In this document: in pieces, positions 11,895 through 24,569 of the stretch | How the letters are laid out: the number at the start of each line of letters is the position of its first letter | Numbering within the stretch: the first letter of the stretch is position 1 | Assembly: GCA_946807835.1 (NCBI GenBank) | Contig: OX327684.1 | Coordinates: forward strand, 32,238,501-32,302,500 | Direction: 5' to 3' | Length of the DNA: 64,000 nt | Source: Ailanthus altissimus | Lineage: Eukaryota; Streptophyta; Magnoliopsida; Sapindales; Simaroubaceae | Notes under the pieces: model-generated | The model's input: the letters and a program-made list of their open reading frames with translations, nothing else | The model's database searches: none | Told to the model about the DNA's origin: nothing | Made by a program: the position numbers and the translations under genes

Positions 11895-13904
11895 ATAGTT
11901 TCAAAAATAATATATTATGGATGCTTGAGTTTGAAGAATAAGTACTCCCAATATTTTATAATTTATGTTGATTACAATTATATGTGCTAGTGCTATGATC
12001 ATTTGTGTTATTTTTTCTTATTCGTTTTAGCATGTTTCATAATTTTTTATTTGTATATCATATAGATAATGTGTTTTTCTACAATATATGGTATAATATT
12101 TATTATGAGATTTTTTTTTTGTTATGCATAGAGTTATTTTCAGAGTTTGTGTTAGCAAAAATAGTTTAAAGTGTTTAAAAGTTTTATAAGGACAAAGAGT
12201 TTGTCTACCACTGTTAAATCAATAAAATCATTATAAGTTTAAATCACTAATGTTTTTTTTAATTAATTTTCTTCAAACGGAAATATCATTTTTTTAAGTT
12301 TAAACTCGCTATCAGTTTAATCATGCAATATTTGTAAATTTCGAGAAAATAAAATCTTCCATAAACTATTTGTGTGAGTAAATAAATTGTGAATTAAAAT
12401 TTTTGTTGTCCGATAGACTTTTTTACAACATTCTTGGATATATAGAGATTACATGTTAATAGTTACGTGTTTCGATGACCATATACCAAAATATTTAATT
12501 GAATCACATATATTAAAATTATCGGCTGCCGTTTTGTCTATAAATGGGGTGGTGTAAATCACCGCTCCATATTTAACGGGGGATGGTGGTGGCCATTGCT
12601 ATCCCTCCTCACTACTTGTAGTTGTCTTCTATTTTTTTTAATTAAAAATATCTCATTATTATGTAAATAAAAAAAATAAATATAATAATATAAAATTTAA
12701 ATATTTTTATCGTCGGAACATCACCAAAAGATAGCTCGGGGATGGTAGATTTATATTTAATTATTATTTATTATTATTTATTTTAAAAATATAAACTAAT
12801 TATATGATAACATGTGTCATTTATAATTAATCATTATTTGACACATATCATACAAATGACGCGTATTATTTTATTAATTTTTTTTCAAAAATATATTAAA
12901 TTAAATAAATAGATAGAATTGCGCCACTTGTTTAAAAATAATAAATTAATAAGATTGTATCATATGTCTAAAGTTTAATTTATTTTTATAGTTAGATTAT
13001 TTTTTTATCATTCCTCTATTAAAACTAATAATAAAAATAATAAATTAAGACAAATTTAAGTATTTCAAATCTAATTATCACAAACTGTATTTTGAACTAA
13101 TTTCCTAAAATAAAATTATCCTTATCTCTATAATTAATATTATATTTTTTTATAACCTTTCAGTTGTAAGGACGTCATCTTGGTAAATAACATGTCCATT
13201 GAAGAAAATTACTTTCTTTTAGGCATTTTATATTATTTTTATAATGATACAAATAAACAACATCTAAGTGATGATGTGATTAATTGCTAATATATTTAGG
13301 GCATGATATAGGTTAAATTATTTATTTTTTGAGAAATTATCTAAGAAACAGTAATTATAAAAAATCTTTTAAATGCGGGAATTTTTCAAAGATATTAATA
13401 AACATGAATAATAAACAATGAGAAAGTCTAAATAAATAAATAAAAGAAAAAAAAATCTTAATGCGAAGAACTTTTTTAAGTTTCTTATTTATTTTGTGAT
13501 ATATATTATATATATTATTGTTGATATATACAAACGGTTTCCTTTAAGGGAGAAATTTTGTTTTGAATTTAGAAAATTTTAGGACAGCTTTTCAATAACA
13601 TTTCAACCATATATGGTTGAAGAGTTCTTTTAACATGTTATATATAATGAAAATTATATAAAATTTTATAAATAAAATATTTTTGAAAAAAATCATAAAT
13701 ATAATATTTTTGAAAAAAAAAGTCCTATAAAATTCTCAAAGAAAAACATGCTTAAACCCAAATTTATTTAAAATGTGAATTAGATAACAAATTTATAAAT
13801 AAAAGATTTTTATAAAAAATTATAAATGAAAGATTTTTTAAAAAAAATATTGTTAAATTGCCAAATAAGATATGCTTAAACCCATGAAAGAGTCACATAT
13901 AAAA

Positions 13905-15785
13905 GTTGTTGAGTGTTGGTTTATTTAGGGTGCAAGTATGTGGTATGTGTATTTAACAACAAAATATACATATTTCATATATATACATACATAATGAAAG
14001 TATAACAATTTACAGTAAACACAATTAATGCATATTAATAACAACAATGAGAAATAACATTTGAAGTATTTGAATTAAAAAAATTTAAGTTCACCTGAAA
14101 TGTAAATTTTGATTAATTCTAATAATCAACAATTGTTTGATTGATTATCTAGAATGACAGTATTTTAATCAAGCAACAAATTTAACAAATTAAATTTAAG
14201 TTTTTTTTTTATTAACACTTAATCAATAAATTAAACTCTTATTTTTACTCAATTAATTTCAAATCTAGTGAAAAGAAAATTTAATTATGAATTCAACAAT
14301 TAAAAAAAAAATTCCTTTTTATTTCTCTTTGATGACTAGCCAAACATTTAACAAAAAATAAAGTTACTATTAAATTTTATTTTATTTTGTAAATATATAA
14401 AAAAAATTAACTTCATTTTAATTTCACTTAATTTGAGTTTGCATTGAACTTAACTTCAATATAGTAACATTTATCTCTTGTTAGGTTAGTTTAACTTAAT
14501 GCTTAGGTTAAATAAATATTTAAATAATTTAATCATAGTTAACTAACTTAATTGTGGATAAATTAACATTTACTTAACCATTAAATAATGTTAACTTAAC
14601 CTTATAGTTGACTTTTATTCATAGTTAAGTTAAATTATTTATTTAACTATTAAATAAATAATTATTTATTTTAATTATTTAATTATTAAATAAAATTATA
14701 TTTATGTCCCTACTTGGTTACTAAGTTAACCTAAAATGGGTCATATTATTTAACCATTACTTTAGTTAACTTAACAATAGCAAAGTTGTTAAATTTTATT
14801 GTATTGAACTATTCAATATGGTACGATGCCCAAGTGCACAAAGAGTATATTTTATATTGGGACTCCCTAAGTCCATGTCTGATTCGTTAAATGAAACTAT
14901 TCCATAAGTCTGTGATCGATGCCCCATGCACACGTCACGGATATAACAAATTAGTGCATTAGATCATACATGTTGAGGTTATTACATATTCATATAATCC
15001 TTCTGTCATTATATCCTAGATGGGCGGGATACAGATCATCATCGTAAAATTCCCGTAAACTCATCTATGAACTTATCTCTAAATTCGTATCTTAATAAAC
15101 AATATACACAAACATTTTTATTATATTGTTCAACCCTGTAGGAAACTATTTTCTTGAGTTCATTACTTATGACCATTAGACTTTGTAAGATATAATATCG
15201 GAGCATCGGATATACAACCCACCTATGTGAGCTGACGGATCTCGTATCTACGCATACCGAACTCTATGAGCATCGGACCATACTCAGCGACACGTAACTG
15301 TCAGATCATGCAAGGTCTCTAACATACGTGGAACTAAAGCATGGTGGATCATTCACAAGCCCACCTTGAAGCTCAGGTCAAAGAACTACGAATACTACTC
15401 AACTTGAGAGGACGTTCCTTTGACAGATTCATAGAATATTTATTGGGGTTCTCGTGAGTCTGTTCAGTATCCAGTCTTGACTGAATACCTACATGTTTAT
15501 ACGAGTTTCAAACTCATGGTCAGCTCATCTGTACAATATAAATATAGACATACACAAATCTATATAATAATGATTCACCTATAGACTTGTATTGGTAAGT
15601 ATAGATCAGGAACAATATGTTTGAGAATATATTTACACAATGACATTTTCTAACATCTTTTGCAACTCTTTACAACTATGTCAATATTTATAGTGTTAAA
15701 AGCTTTACGACCATTTAATGAAGCTTATTAGCGATTTAATTAAAACTTTATTGTATAAATATTCAAACAAACAGGGATGACACGT
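13905..15785 (-). mobile_element. Secondary insertion inside the LTR element (ends approximate)
   Basis: The related element at 19845-23093 is continuous where this one is interrupted by about 1.9 kb. Flanking matches are AAAGAGTCA on the left and GTGATTAGCAATCCC on the right. The insert holds a TTAAC-rich tract (about 14440-14790). It then holds a non-coding stretch whose minus strand begins TGTTAGAAAATGTCATTG at about 15655, a typical LTR start. I could not find a convincing left terminus or target duplication, so its class is uncertain. Confidence 0.45.
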
Positions 15786-16412
15786 AAGCATAAACCTTAA
15801 CAGAAGTAACCCAACGTTTGTGATTAGCAATCCCATGAAAGAGGTTCAGTGGATATGAATAATTCATACTGCGTAACTTATTTAACATTTATATTATGGA
15901 CATATCCCATGTGAGATAAGCTTCTGCTCATCCCTGTAATAAAAAATGTTAATTTTGTGTGACGTTAAGAAGAGTATTTACCCTGAATGAATTCAAGACA
16001 AACATATTCTTACAAATGCATAAGTCGCATATGCCTTTGGATGACTCATTTATGTGAGAATAATTATAGAGTTGTGATCATGGGATTATATTGATTTTTA
16101 GAACTCTCACTAGAATCAAGATAGAGCGTATGGCTACTAACACGCTAACCCATAAAACTAATTCTCTGCCACTATTATGTGTGTTATAATTAAAGTTTGG
16201 TTAAAAGAATATAGTTCCAGACATAATTCACTTAAGTTTCTCAAATAAGTTTTGTAATACTAAGTAAATGTTCAAATTCGAAAGTCACATATACCTACTA
16301 CATAATAAAATGTTGCTCTTATCTATTTTCTATTATTGATTATGTGTTATATTTTTTTAAATATCAAAATTTATATGTATATATAAAAGATTTTCTAATC
16401 TTTTATGGGGAC

Positions 16413-17755
16413 TTTTAGAGAATATTTTTTTAAAACCTTTTAATATTTTACAAGTTACATGTTTTAAATATAAATTGTGTATTGTAAGTTATCGGTATTA
16501 AATTATTTTTATTACTTATTGATTATTATATTTTAAATTAGCTATTAAATTTGGGTTAAATGTTTGAGAGTTGAAACATTTAAATATTATTATTATTTGA
16601 GAGTTTGTATTTTAAATTATTTTGGAAGTTAAAATATTTATGTATTTTTATTATATAAAGTTTTTATATAGAAAAATTACTATTATTAATTCTTGAGTTA
16701 TTATTTAGACTATCACTATATAAAGGAAACTGATCATTTATTAGAAAGAGTGTATAAATAAAGAAAAGAAAAGAAAAAAGTTCTATGTATATGTATATAT
16801 ACTTTTAAAATAAATTTTTTTATATTGTGTTTTTGAGAAACTTTAACAATGGAGACCGAGTATATATGAGCTTCTAGTGATCTTGTTTATTGAGGAAAGT
16901 GTCTACGAGTAGGAGTGGGTGAATGGCTTGGTCCCGGCCTGACCAGGACCGTTCGACCCAAAAATTTTGGGTCGGGACGGGATGGGACAGGACGGGTCCT
17001 GAAATCGAGACAGAAATGGTGAGTCCCGTTTGTCCCGGTTCAACTGGGACGGGATCGGGTTCAGTTCGAGAAATACCTGAACCGAACCAATTTTTTTTTT
17101 TTTACTAATCAAAACAACGCTGTTTTGATAAGAAAAAAAATAAAAAAAAATCAATAATCGTTTCGTTTCAAATCTTTCAAATTGAAAGTTTTGAAACGAA
17201 AACGACCGGCTGCCACTGTTGATCTGCTTGCAATCTTCCACTGTTGCTGCCACTGTTGCAATCATCATTTTGCCGCATCCTCTTGTCGCCGTTCTGCTGC
17301 TATCGCTGTTTTGTCGCGTCCTCTTGCTGCCATTCTGCCATTGCTGCAGCCACGTGACCTGCCCTGCTGCCGTTCATAACTTTAATATTTATAAATAAAT
17401 TAGGGACATGAGCGAAATTTACTCATGTTCCGGTCGGACCTAGGCCACGTCCCGACCCCAAAAAAAATCTCGTTCGGGTCGGTCCCAAATCCGACCAAAT
17501 CCTGGGTTGCCCACTCTTATCTGCGAGTATAGAATAAATCTTGAAGTCATAAATTTATCACTACCTACACGTGAAAAATGACTATTTAATTTTAAGACAA
17601 TACTTTCTAATATACTGTATGCCTTTTCTTATTTAAAGTCAAATTTTATTTTGTTTTTTTGTTTTTTATTTTACTTATTTATATATTGTTAATATTTTCT
17701 TTGTCTTTTATATATAATATATATAAAATAATATGTAAAATAAATTTATCCAACA
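16413..17755 (+). repeat. Right LTR of the 10486-17755 element, split by a hAT MITE
   Basis: About 725 bp of LTR once the MITE and one 8-bp target copy are removed. It matches the left LTR on both sides of the insertion (for example GACTATTTAATTTTAAGA in both). Confidence 0.8.
16910..17519. mobile_element. hAT-superfamily non-autonomous element (610 bp)
   Basis: The terminal inverted repeats are TAGGAGTGGGTGAA on the left and TAAGAGTGGGCAAC on the minus strand at the right end. Both fit the plant hAT start TA(R)NG. The flanking 8-mers TCTACGAG (16902-16909) and TCTGCGAG (17520-17527) form the 8-bp target duplication typical of hAT. Subterminal GGGTCGGGAC and GGTCGGTCCC repeats lie near both ends. 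The middle (17208-17376) is a CTGCTGCC/CTGTTGC-rich simple repeat. No transposase is present. The sister LTR shows the empty site. Confidence 0.88.
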
Positions 17756-19844
17756 GAAACTACACTTTTTTTACGTTAATCGAGTTTAACTTCAAGGAAG
17801 TACTATTATTCCCATCCAGGCCCCAAAAAATAAGTAAATGGAACCATGCAAGAGAAATAAATAAGAATCTGAAATGCATAGTTTCACGAGGAACGTAGAG
17901 CCACATTGCCTCCAAACTGGCACTGGGGCAGAGGCTGAGAAAGGAAATAAGAAGATAAAACAAAGGAAAAGTTCAAGCAGTGGTGAAAGTGATCCACTTG
18001 GTTGGTCCAAAGTCTTCAAAGCTGACGACTCTTTCTTTGGTAATCCACCACATTGAGACTTTCAACTTCTACAAGCTTAAAAGTAATGCAGCAGAATGCA
18101 GATCCATACATAATTAATTCATTAGACAGATATTCTTATAACATATACTCAACATTTAAATTTATATATATATATATGCACTCAACAGAAAGAAGGTCAC
18201 CTTGGGCTAATGATAATGTGGAAATGCGAGATTAAAATAGTCTAATACTAATGATATGTGTATGAAAATGCGAGATTAATCGCCCTAAAGTTGAAAATGC
18301 CTGCTGGCTCGTTGTTCCAAATAAAATATCACTTATTCCAAAATCTGAGACCAATGTGTTCCTTCCTCTGGATCCATCTTAATTTATTTATTTTCCATTG
18401 TTCACTATCTATATATAATTTGGAGATGCCCGAGGCCGCGGCTCGACTTTACTTTATGTATTGAGTTTAGGGTAACTGTTTTCATTTACCGATCATGTGA
18501 AGCAAACATATTATTTACCCAGCGAATCTAACTTAACTGCAAGTCTGCTTATATATATGCCTACAAAAAAAAAAAAAACAGCCTTCTATTATAAATTTCT
18601 GAGAAATTTCATTAAAAGATGCTTAGTCTTCTAAGGGGTCGTATTAAATGAAGTAAACTGTGAATCTATAAAGTAAGAAGGTAATGGGAGCTGCAAGGGG
18701 TTTGTTTTTAAAGGATGCTAACCCAGAGGCAATATTATAACGTTGGAATGGGACTGACATTGGAAACACATAAAAAAAGCTACAGAAAATGGAACGCGAA
18801 GACCGAAAATGACTAGGACTACTGGGGCTATGAGGGTGAGGGCGATTACTGATTAGTCTCTGTGGCAGACGTCTTTTGATACTATGTCATGGGGATGTGT
18901 GCTATTATATATAATTTAGCTGCACTCTCTCTCCGAGCCCCCTATGACAATTTCAGCAGTGTTGGAACGCGGGTTGCCCTACCGCCCTACCCATCTCCTC
19001 TCACCCTTTGACTTTTGACATTATCGTCAAAACCGCTTTCTCCAAACAAAATCCTCCACAAACGTCACTTCCAATATCTTCTCCTTTTGATTCATCTGTC
19101 CACCTGTGAACACGACAACACATGATCTAAGACTAGAACTACTGCATGTTACATACAAATACAATACAACCTGCAGTGGAAAATTTGAATATCACAGCTT
19201 CATCTCGTGCCATTGCATTTAGTTTACTTAAATTATATCATACATTTGTTGCTAATCAAACCCCATGTAATTATTAATATGTTAAATATTAAATATAATA
19301 AAATTAATATACCTTTGTTCAAAATTGCGCTGTGTCTTAAATGGTAAGATGTTAATATTTGTTTTCTTAGTTGTGGGTTTGATTCTCGTGTTTGTGCTTT
19401 TTAATTTTAATTATTAATATTTTCAAATTAAATAAGATAAAGTGCAATCTAAATTAAATTCATGGTTGGCTCAACTTGTCATAGGTCTCAATATAAGTCA
19501 CAGGTTTGATTCCTTATGTTAATTTTTTTTTAATTATTAATACATGAAAGTTGTAAATATAAATAAGCTGATTGCATTTTATAAAGCCAATATTGGCTCA
19601 ATTGGGGTAAAGCACAGGAAATGGTTAAATTCTCAACTTTGGTATTTTTAGTTTTTTTTTAAATTAACTTAAAATTTTGAAAAAATAAAACCAAACTAAA
19701 AAAAAAAAAACTGTTCCGTTTTCATATACTAATTCGATTTTTTTAATTTCACTCTTTTAAAAAACTAAATATTATCAATTCGGTTTAGTTCGGTTTTGAT
19801 GAAAACTAAATCGAACTAAACCGTACCCACTATTAATTTTAAGT
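17756..19844. other. Intergenic, between two LTR elements
   Basis: No gene could be established. A K/S-rich open frame at 17874-18056 is the only gene-like stretch. From about 19325 to 19620, three similar modules carry a TTAAATGGTAAG- or TTGGCTCAA-type box followed by a GGTTTGATTC-type box, spaced roughly 135 bp. This is reminiscent of tRNA-like A and B boxes in SINEs. At 19780-19830 there is a GGTTTAGTTCGG-type segment ending CCGTACCCACTA, the likely end of a hAT MITE fragment. Confidence 0.45.
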
Positions 19845-22800
19845 AACTATGACAATTGAGATTTAGCATTATCTTACGGTAATCATGCCTAGTGAGAAGA
19901 GTGGTTGCAATTATAAGGTTAAATATTTGAGCTATATAGATCTATTACTACTCATACGAGGAAAAAAATTATTTAACTTTAAAATAATGCTTTATAACAT
20001 GTCTCTTATATGCTTAAGGCTATATTTTCTTATCATATATATAAATATTTAATTTATAATATGATTGTTGATTTTTTTTAATATTACGAACATTAGAGAA
20101 TATATATTTTAATATAAAAAAAAGACATTTTGACTCCTAACGTTTTAAAAAATGAATATACAAATTTCAGTTGTTTCAAAAATTTCATCGATATTCTTGT
20201 CAGGTGACGAATTTTGTCTATTTTAATGATAAAAAAAGATTTGTATGTCCCATTTCTTAAAATTTTAGAGGTTTAGATGTCATTTTTTTCATTAAAATAG
20301 ATCAAAATCATTACTCGACAAGGATGTCGATATAATTTTTTAAATCACTGAGTCTGCATGTCCATTTTCTAAAATGTTAGGGGTCTATATGTCATTTTCC
20401 TTTAATATATAATTGAATAATTTTTAAAATAAATATATCTTACAATCTAAAACCAAATAATTTTTAGAGTTTAATGGTAGTTATAATATTTGTAGAATAA
20501 ATTTTGTTTGTGTTATTATTTTATATTCAAGTACATTCTAAATTTGGTATATCAATAAAAACAAATAACATAAAAAATATGTTCATATTATTTGTTTACT
20601 AATAATGTGTTCATATCAGTTGATATAAGATAAATATGTGACGCCCTAGTTTTAACTATATAGTATGTTTATTTAATATGTTGAGTTCTTTTTAAATTTT
20701 ATTAATTTATCGTGCGTTTTATAAATATTTTTCAAAGACCTTCTCGAATAGAATTTTTGAAGTTATTGTTGACTCGATTAATTTCCCGTGGTCTATACAC
20801 TTTTATATTCTATTCATTATTAGTAAATAACTTTTTGTTGTTGAATAAAATTCCTTCAAATGAGATAATCGTGGTCTTTTTTTTTTTTAAAGTTTACTAT
20901 ATATAAATTTGTTTCTTAAAATATATGAGTATATAATATATTTTGTAAATTAATTTATATATTTTTATGTGTTGTCTTTGTATGACTTAAACCTGTTTTT
21001 TAATTAATTTAATTATTCTTATTGACACTAATACTATGAAATTAAATCATATTAAATTGTTATAATTGATTTAATATTGAATCATTAAATATCACAAATT
21101 TGTTTCTTAGAAGTTTCAAATACGAGTAATGATATTTATTGGAATATTCATCTGTGTAACTAACTATATGCTTATCACAATTCAAAGTGAATGAGAATTA
21201 TTAGTGTTCTTTTTCTTTAAGAAGTTGTTGAGTTTAATTTCCTTTATGACGTAAATATTCCTGTTTTTTAAAGCCACAAGTGTGAATTCTTGGTTGATCT
21301 AATATGCAGTGTTAATGTATTACTTAAAAAGAATATGTGCATATTATAAATATATTTTTGTTTATATTTTTGGTAAGATTGTATGTTTCACTTCAATTGT
21401 TTGTAATTTTTAAAAAATCTTTGAAATGTAAGGGTTTTTTTTTCTCCAAACTACATGACGAGGAGGGAATTTAAAAAAAGAAGAAGTTATAATGTGAGAA
21501 CTTCTTTAAATTTATTATTTATTTTGTTTATATATATATACGTATATAGATATATATTACATATATTTTATCATTGGTATATAGTACCATTTTCTTAATG
21601 AATTTATTGGGATTTAAAAAAATTTATGGATAAATTCTTCGAAGAACCAAGTCAATTTAAACCCACACACCGGTGAGAAGTTCTTTAACATGCTATATAA
21701 AATGAGAATTGTATACAATTTTCATAAATAAAATGTTTTAAAGGAAAAGTTTGAATACAACATTTTTGAGAAAAATTTAATAAATTTGTTGGAGAGGACG
21801 TGCTTAAACCAATAAAAGAGTCATCTATGGATATAACTCAACTCTGTAATTGGTGATCCCATAAAGGAGTAGGTTCAATAAGTAAGAACACTTCATATTA
21901 CATGATTTAGTAGGCACTTATATTACGGATATATCATATAGGAGATATATTTTTATTCATTTATATAATAAAAGTGATAATTTCATGTGATGCTACGAAG
22001 GGTATTTACCTTAAATGAGTTCAACATAAACATACTCTTGTAAAGTACGAGTTACATATGTTTTTAAAGAACTCATTTATATAAGAATAATCATAGGGTT
22101 ACAATAATGAGAATTGAGTTGTCATTAAGATGGAGCACATAGTCATTAATGCCCTAACAAAATCAAGTCATTGTCATTATTATATATGTTATAGTTAAAG
22201 TTTGATTAAATGAGTTGAGTTTAAGATATAGTTCACTTAGATTCATTAAATGGATTCTATAATACTAAGTATAGGTTTAAGTCCAAAAGATATCTATACC
22301 TACTACATAATATAATATTGCTCATATATATATTTTTATTGTTGACTATGCATCATATTTGCTTATATTTCTAATTTATATGTGTATATAAAAAATTTTC
22401 AAATCATTTTATGGGAGACTACTAGAGAAAATATTTTAAATCCTTATTTTAAAGTATTTTATAAGTCATATAATTTACATATAGCTTTATGTTGTAAGTT
22501 ATTAAGAATAAATTACTTTTATGTTGTAAGTTATTAAGAATAAATTATCATCATTACATAGTGATTGTAATATTTCATATTAGTCATTAAACCTAAATTA
22601 AATGTCTAACAATTATAATATTTATATATTATTATTATTTGAAACTTTTTTTATATTAAATGTTATAGGAGTTACAATGTATTAATTGTTTTTATTAATA
22701 TTAAAATTAATAAATAGACTATCTACTACTATAAAGGAAGGATATTAGCTATTTCTAATTAGTAGTAAGAGTGAAGAAGAAAAAGAAAAAGAAATATTAT

Positions 22801-23093
22801 ATTATATATTATTTTAAATAATTTATTTTTTATATTATATTTTTAAACAATTATGATAATAAAAATTTGATATTATTTCTTCGGGCTCATAAAATAATTG
22901 TAAAAATAGAGTTAAATGTTAAAAGCATATAAATCTATAATTACTCGTATAAGAAAATAATTATTTAACTTTAAAATAGTACTCTCTAGTATGTCTTTTT
23001 TATGCTCAAAGTCATTTTTATTTTATTTTTTTATGTATATTTAATTATATGTTTTAATACATAATTAATTTTATATATATATAAAACACATTT
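19845..23093 (+). mobile_element. Eroded LTR element, relative of 10486-17755
   Basis: The left LTR is truncated at its 5' side (about 19845-20444, ending ATCTTACA). The interior is 20445-22419. The right LTR starts at 22420 (TACTAGAGAA, decayed from TGTCGGAGAA) and runs to about 23093, where roughly the last 50 bp are missing. The first internal bases (ATCTAAAACCAAATA) match the sister copy's ATCTAAAGTTAAATA. The purine tract ATGGGAGAC precedes the right LTR. No target duplication can be checked because both outer ends are lost. No protein coding is visible. Confidence 0.7.
20117..20400. mobile_element. Mutator-type MITE with long inverted arms (284 bp)
   Basis: The left arm (GACATTTTGACTCCTAACG) and the minus strand of the right arm (GACATATAGACCCCTAACA) match over about 110 bp, so nearly the whole element folds back. 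The perfect 9-bp flanking repeats TTTAATATA (20108-20116 and 20401-20409) fit Mutator-like target duplications. It sits inside the left LTR of the eroded element. Confidence 0.8.
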
Positions 23094-23094
23094 T

Positions 23095-23229
23095 ACTGCT
23101 GTTGCGTTGGTGAACGCGGTGGATCTGCTAGCAGAACCAGATCCCGCTGATGACAACGATCAGTCAAGCCTTGTTTGGAAAGAAATTGAGTCAAGCGGGA
23201 GAAAGGAGGACCCATTTGCTGATCTTTAG
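23095..23229 (+). pseudogene. 3'-terminal exon fragment of an unrecognised gene
   Basis: An open frame of 44 codons ending TAG (23227-23229) encodes an acidic, protein-like tail with VNAVDLLAEPDPADDND and, at the C-terminus, KEDPFADL. Its base composition is markedly more GC-rich than its surroundings. A 3'-UTR-like stretch follows, with AATAAA at 23344-23349. It abuts the broken right end of the LTR element with no AG acceptor between them, so the upstream part of the gene was probably cut away. The DPF and DL motifs are common in trafficking adaptors, but I do not recognise the family. Confidence 0.4.
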
Positions 23230-24569
23230 GTGATGCGTCGTGACTGTAAGCCGTTGGGTTTCCTCATCTTTCTCCTGATTTTACCCATCTTCTATATCTG
23301 TTTTCTCTGCCATTTTTCTATTTCCAATTAAGCATTGGAGATGAATAAAATGCTCGAAACATGACACTTTTATGTAAAAGTGGATGGAGCTGATATCATG
23401 TACATGTTATTACTGATATTTACTTTCTTTTTCCTTGGCGCACAGATTACAGCTAATATTAATTTCAAACCACCTTTTTTTTTTTTGGCGAAGCACTTGA
23501 CAACAAAATCTAATTTTGCCTGATTAATAATTTTTTTTAACATATTAGTTAAACAAGTTATGGGTTCTAAAGCCAACTTTAAAGTCTATTGTAGATAGGT
23601 AGCTAATTACATCATGCGGAATTGTTTCCTTCGGAGAGAAAAACTTTTAAAGGTGATTTCATTTTTGGCTAATTGACTTGGTATTGGTGAAGGATGGCAA
23701 TATTGGCATCATCCTTGTTCCAATTTCGAACTGAAATTAACTTTGTCAAAAATCTTCGAGAGCCGAAAGAGCGCTTTCAAGACATCACGAAGTGGAGTTG
23801 TTTGGAAATCAAATGCACAACTAGGCTAGAAAACAGTGCAAAAAATTTCTATTTCAGCATACATGATTGCGGACAAAGCAAATTTGGTTTTTAAAACAAT
23901 AATAAAAAAAAAAAAAATTGAAGTGGACTAAAAGAGAACAGAATCTATCATAAAAGGCCAGTCACCACAAACCATTATTATATACTTTACAATAACCTAG
24001 AATCCACTTTTATCTCTTCTTCTTGAAACTAAAAGCATGAAGACATGGAAGGTGTACCTCGCAAAAGCAAAGGGAAGCCGAAAAGATGGCACAAAAAAGA
24101 TGAGACCGAGAACATGGCTAATGATGAAATACCCACATCTCTGTACATAAAGAGACACAGCCCAAAGTCAATATAGAAAGAGAAGCTTCATTCACCATTT
24201 GTAATCATGAGAAATTAGACATTCAAACTCGTGCCCCCTTGCCCCTTCTCCTCTTCAGCGGGGAATGTGGTCCTACTCATCTCACCCACCCACCACTCAA
24301 TCCAAAATCTAAAACCGAAAAGGAACCCAAAAGAAAATACTAACAGAGTTACATACATATTCTAATGACTGAAAAAACATAAGGTACTTGTTTAGGTTAG
24401 CAGTAAACATCATGTGCTCTGGCCTGCAGCCTCTGTGGTACAACTAGAGCTTGAGCCTTGAAGGCGCCCTTTGTACTGTTCCCCACCACCAAAAACTCAT
24501 TTTTCATTCTCTTTTTGTTATTTAGTTTCTTCTAACCCTATCCTCTCTAAACATAAATTGACCAATTAG
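23230..24569. other. Intergenic, and 3' flank of the bHLH gene
   Basis: There is no supported gene. A 66-codon open frame at 23694-23894 has no recognisable signature. The last several hundred bases (about 24000-24569) are less AT-rich and probably include the 3' UTR of the minus-strand bHLH gene. Confidence 0.5.

Larger units (their letters stand above)
10486..17755 (+). mobile_element. Complete LTR retrotransposon-like element with nested insertions
   Basis: Homologous terminal repeats at 10486-11185 and 16413-17755 bound the element. The left LTR starts TGTCGGAGAA and the LTRs end ATCAAACA or ATCCAACA. The five bases before the left LTR (10481-10485, GAAAC) equal the five after the right LTR (17756-17760, GAAAC), a perfect target-site duplication. 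The purine stretch ATGGGGAC just before the right LTR may be the polypurine tract, which would make the orientation plus, but no primer binding site was recognised. No Gag or Pol coding survives, so the element is non-autonomous or thoroughly decayed. Parts of the interior (about 13380-13910 and 15785-16412) are homologous to the related copy at 19845-23093. The stretch between them is missing from that copy. Confidence 0.82.

Noticed and set aside
14787..15655. Possible minus-strand solo LTR (TGTT... to ...CTAACA)
   Set aside because: The flanking 5-mers AAAGT and TCTTT do not match, and the left end was chosen only because it reads TGTT. Kept only as part of an insertion of uncertain class.
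17874..18056. K/S-rich open frame ending KADDSFFGNPPH
   Set aside because: Protein-like, but without a recognised domain, splice context or start evidence. The opposite strand is equally open.
19640..19830. Full hAT MITE ending CCGTACCCACTA
   Set aside because: The right end is hAT-like, but no matching left terminus or 8-bp target repeat was found, so it is noted only as a fragment.
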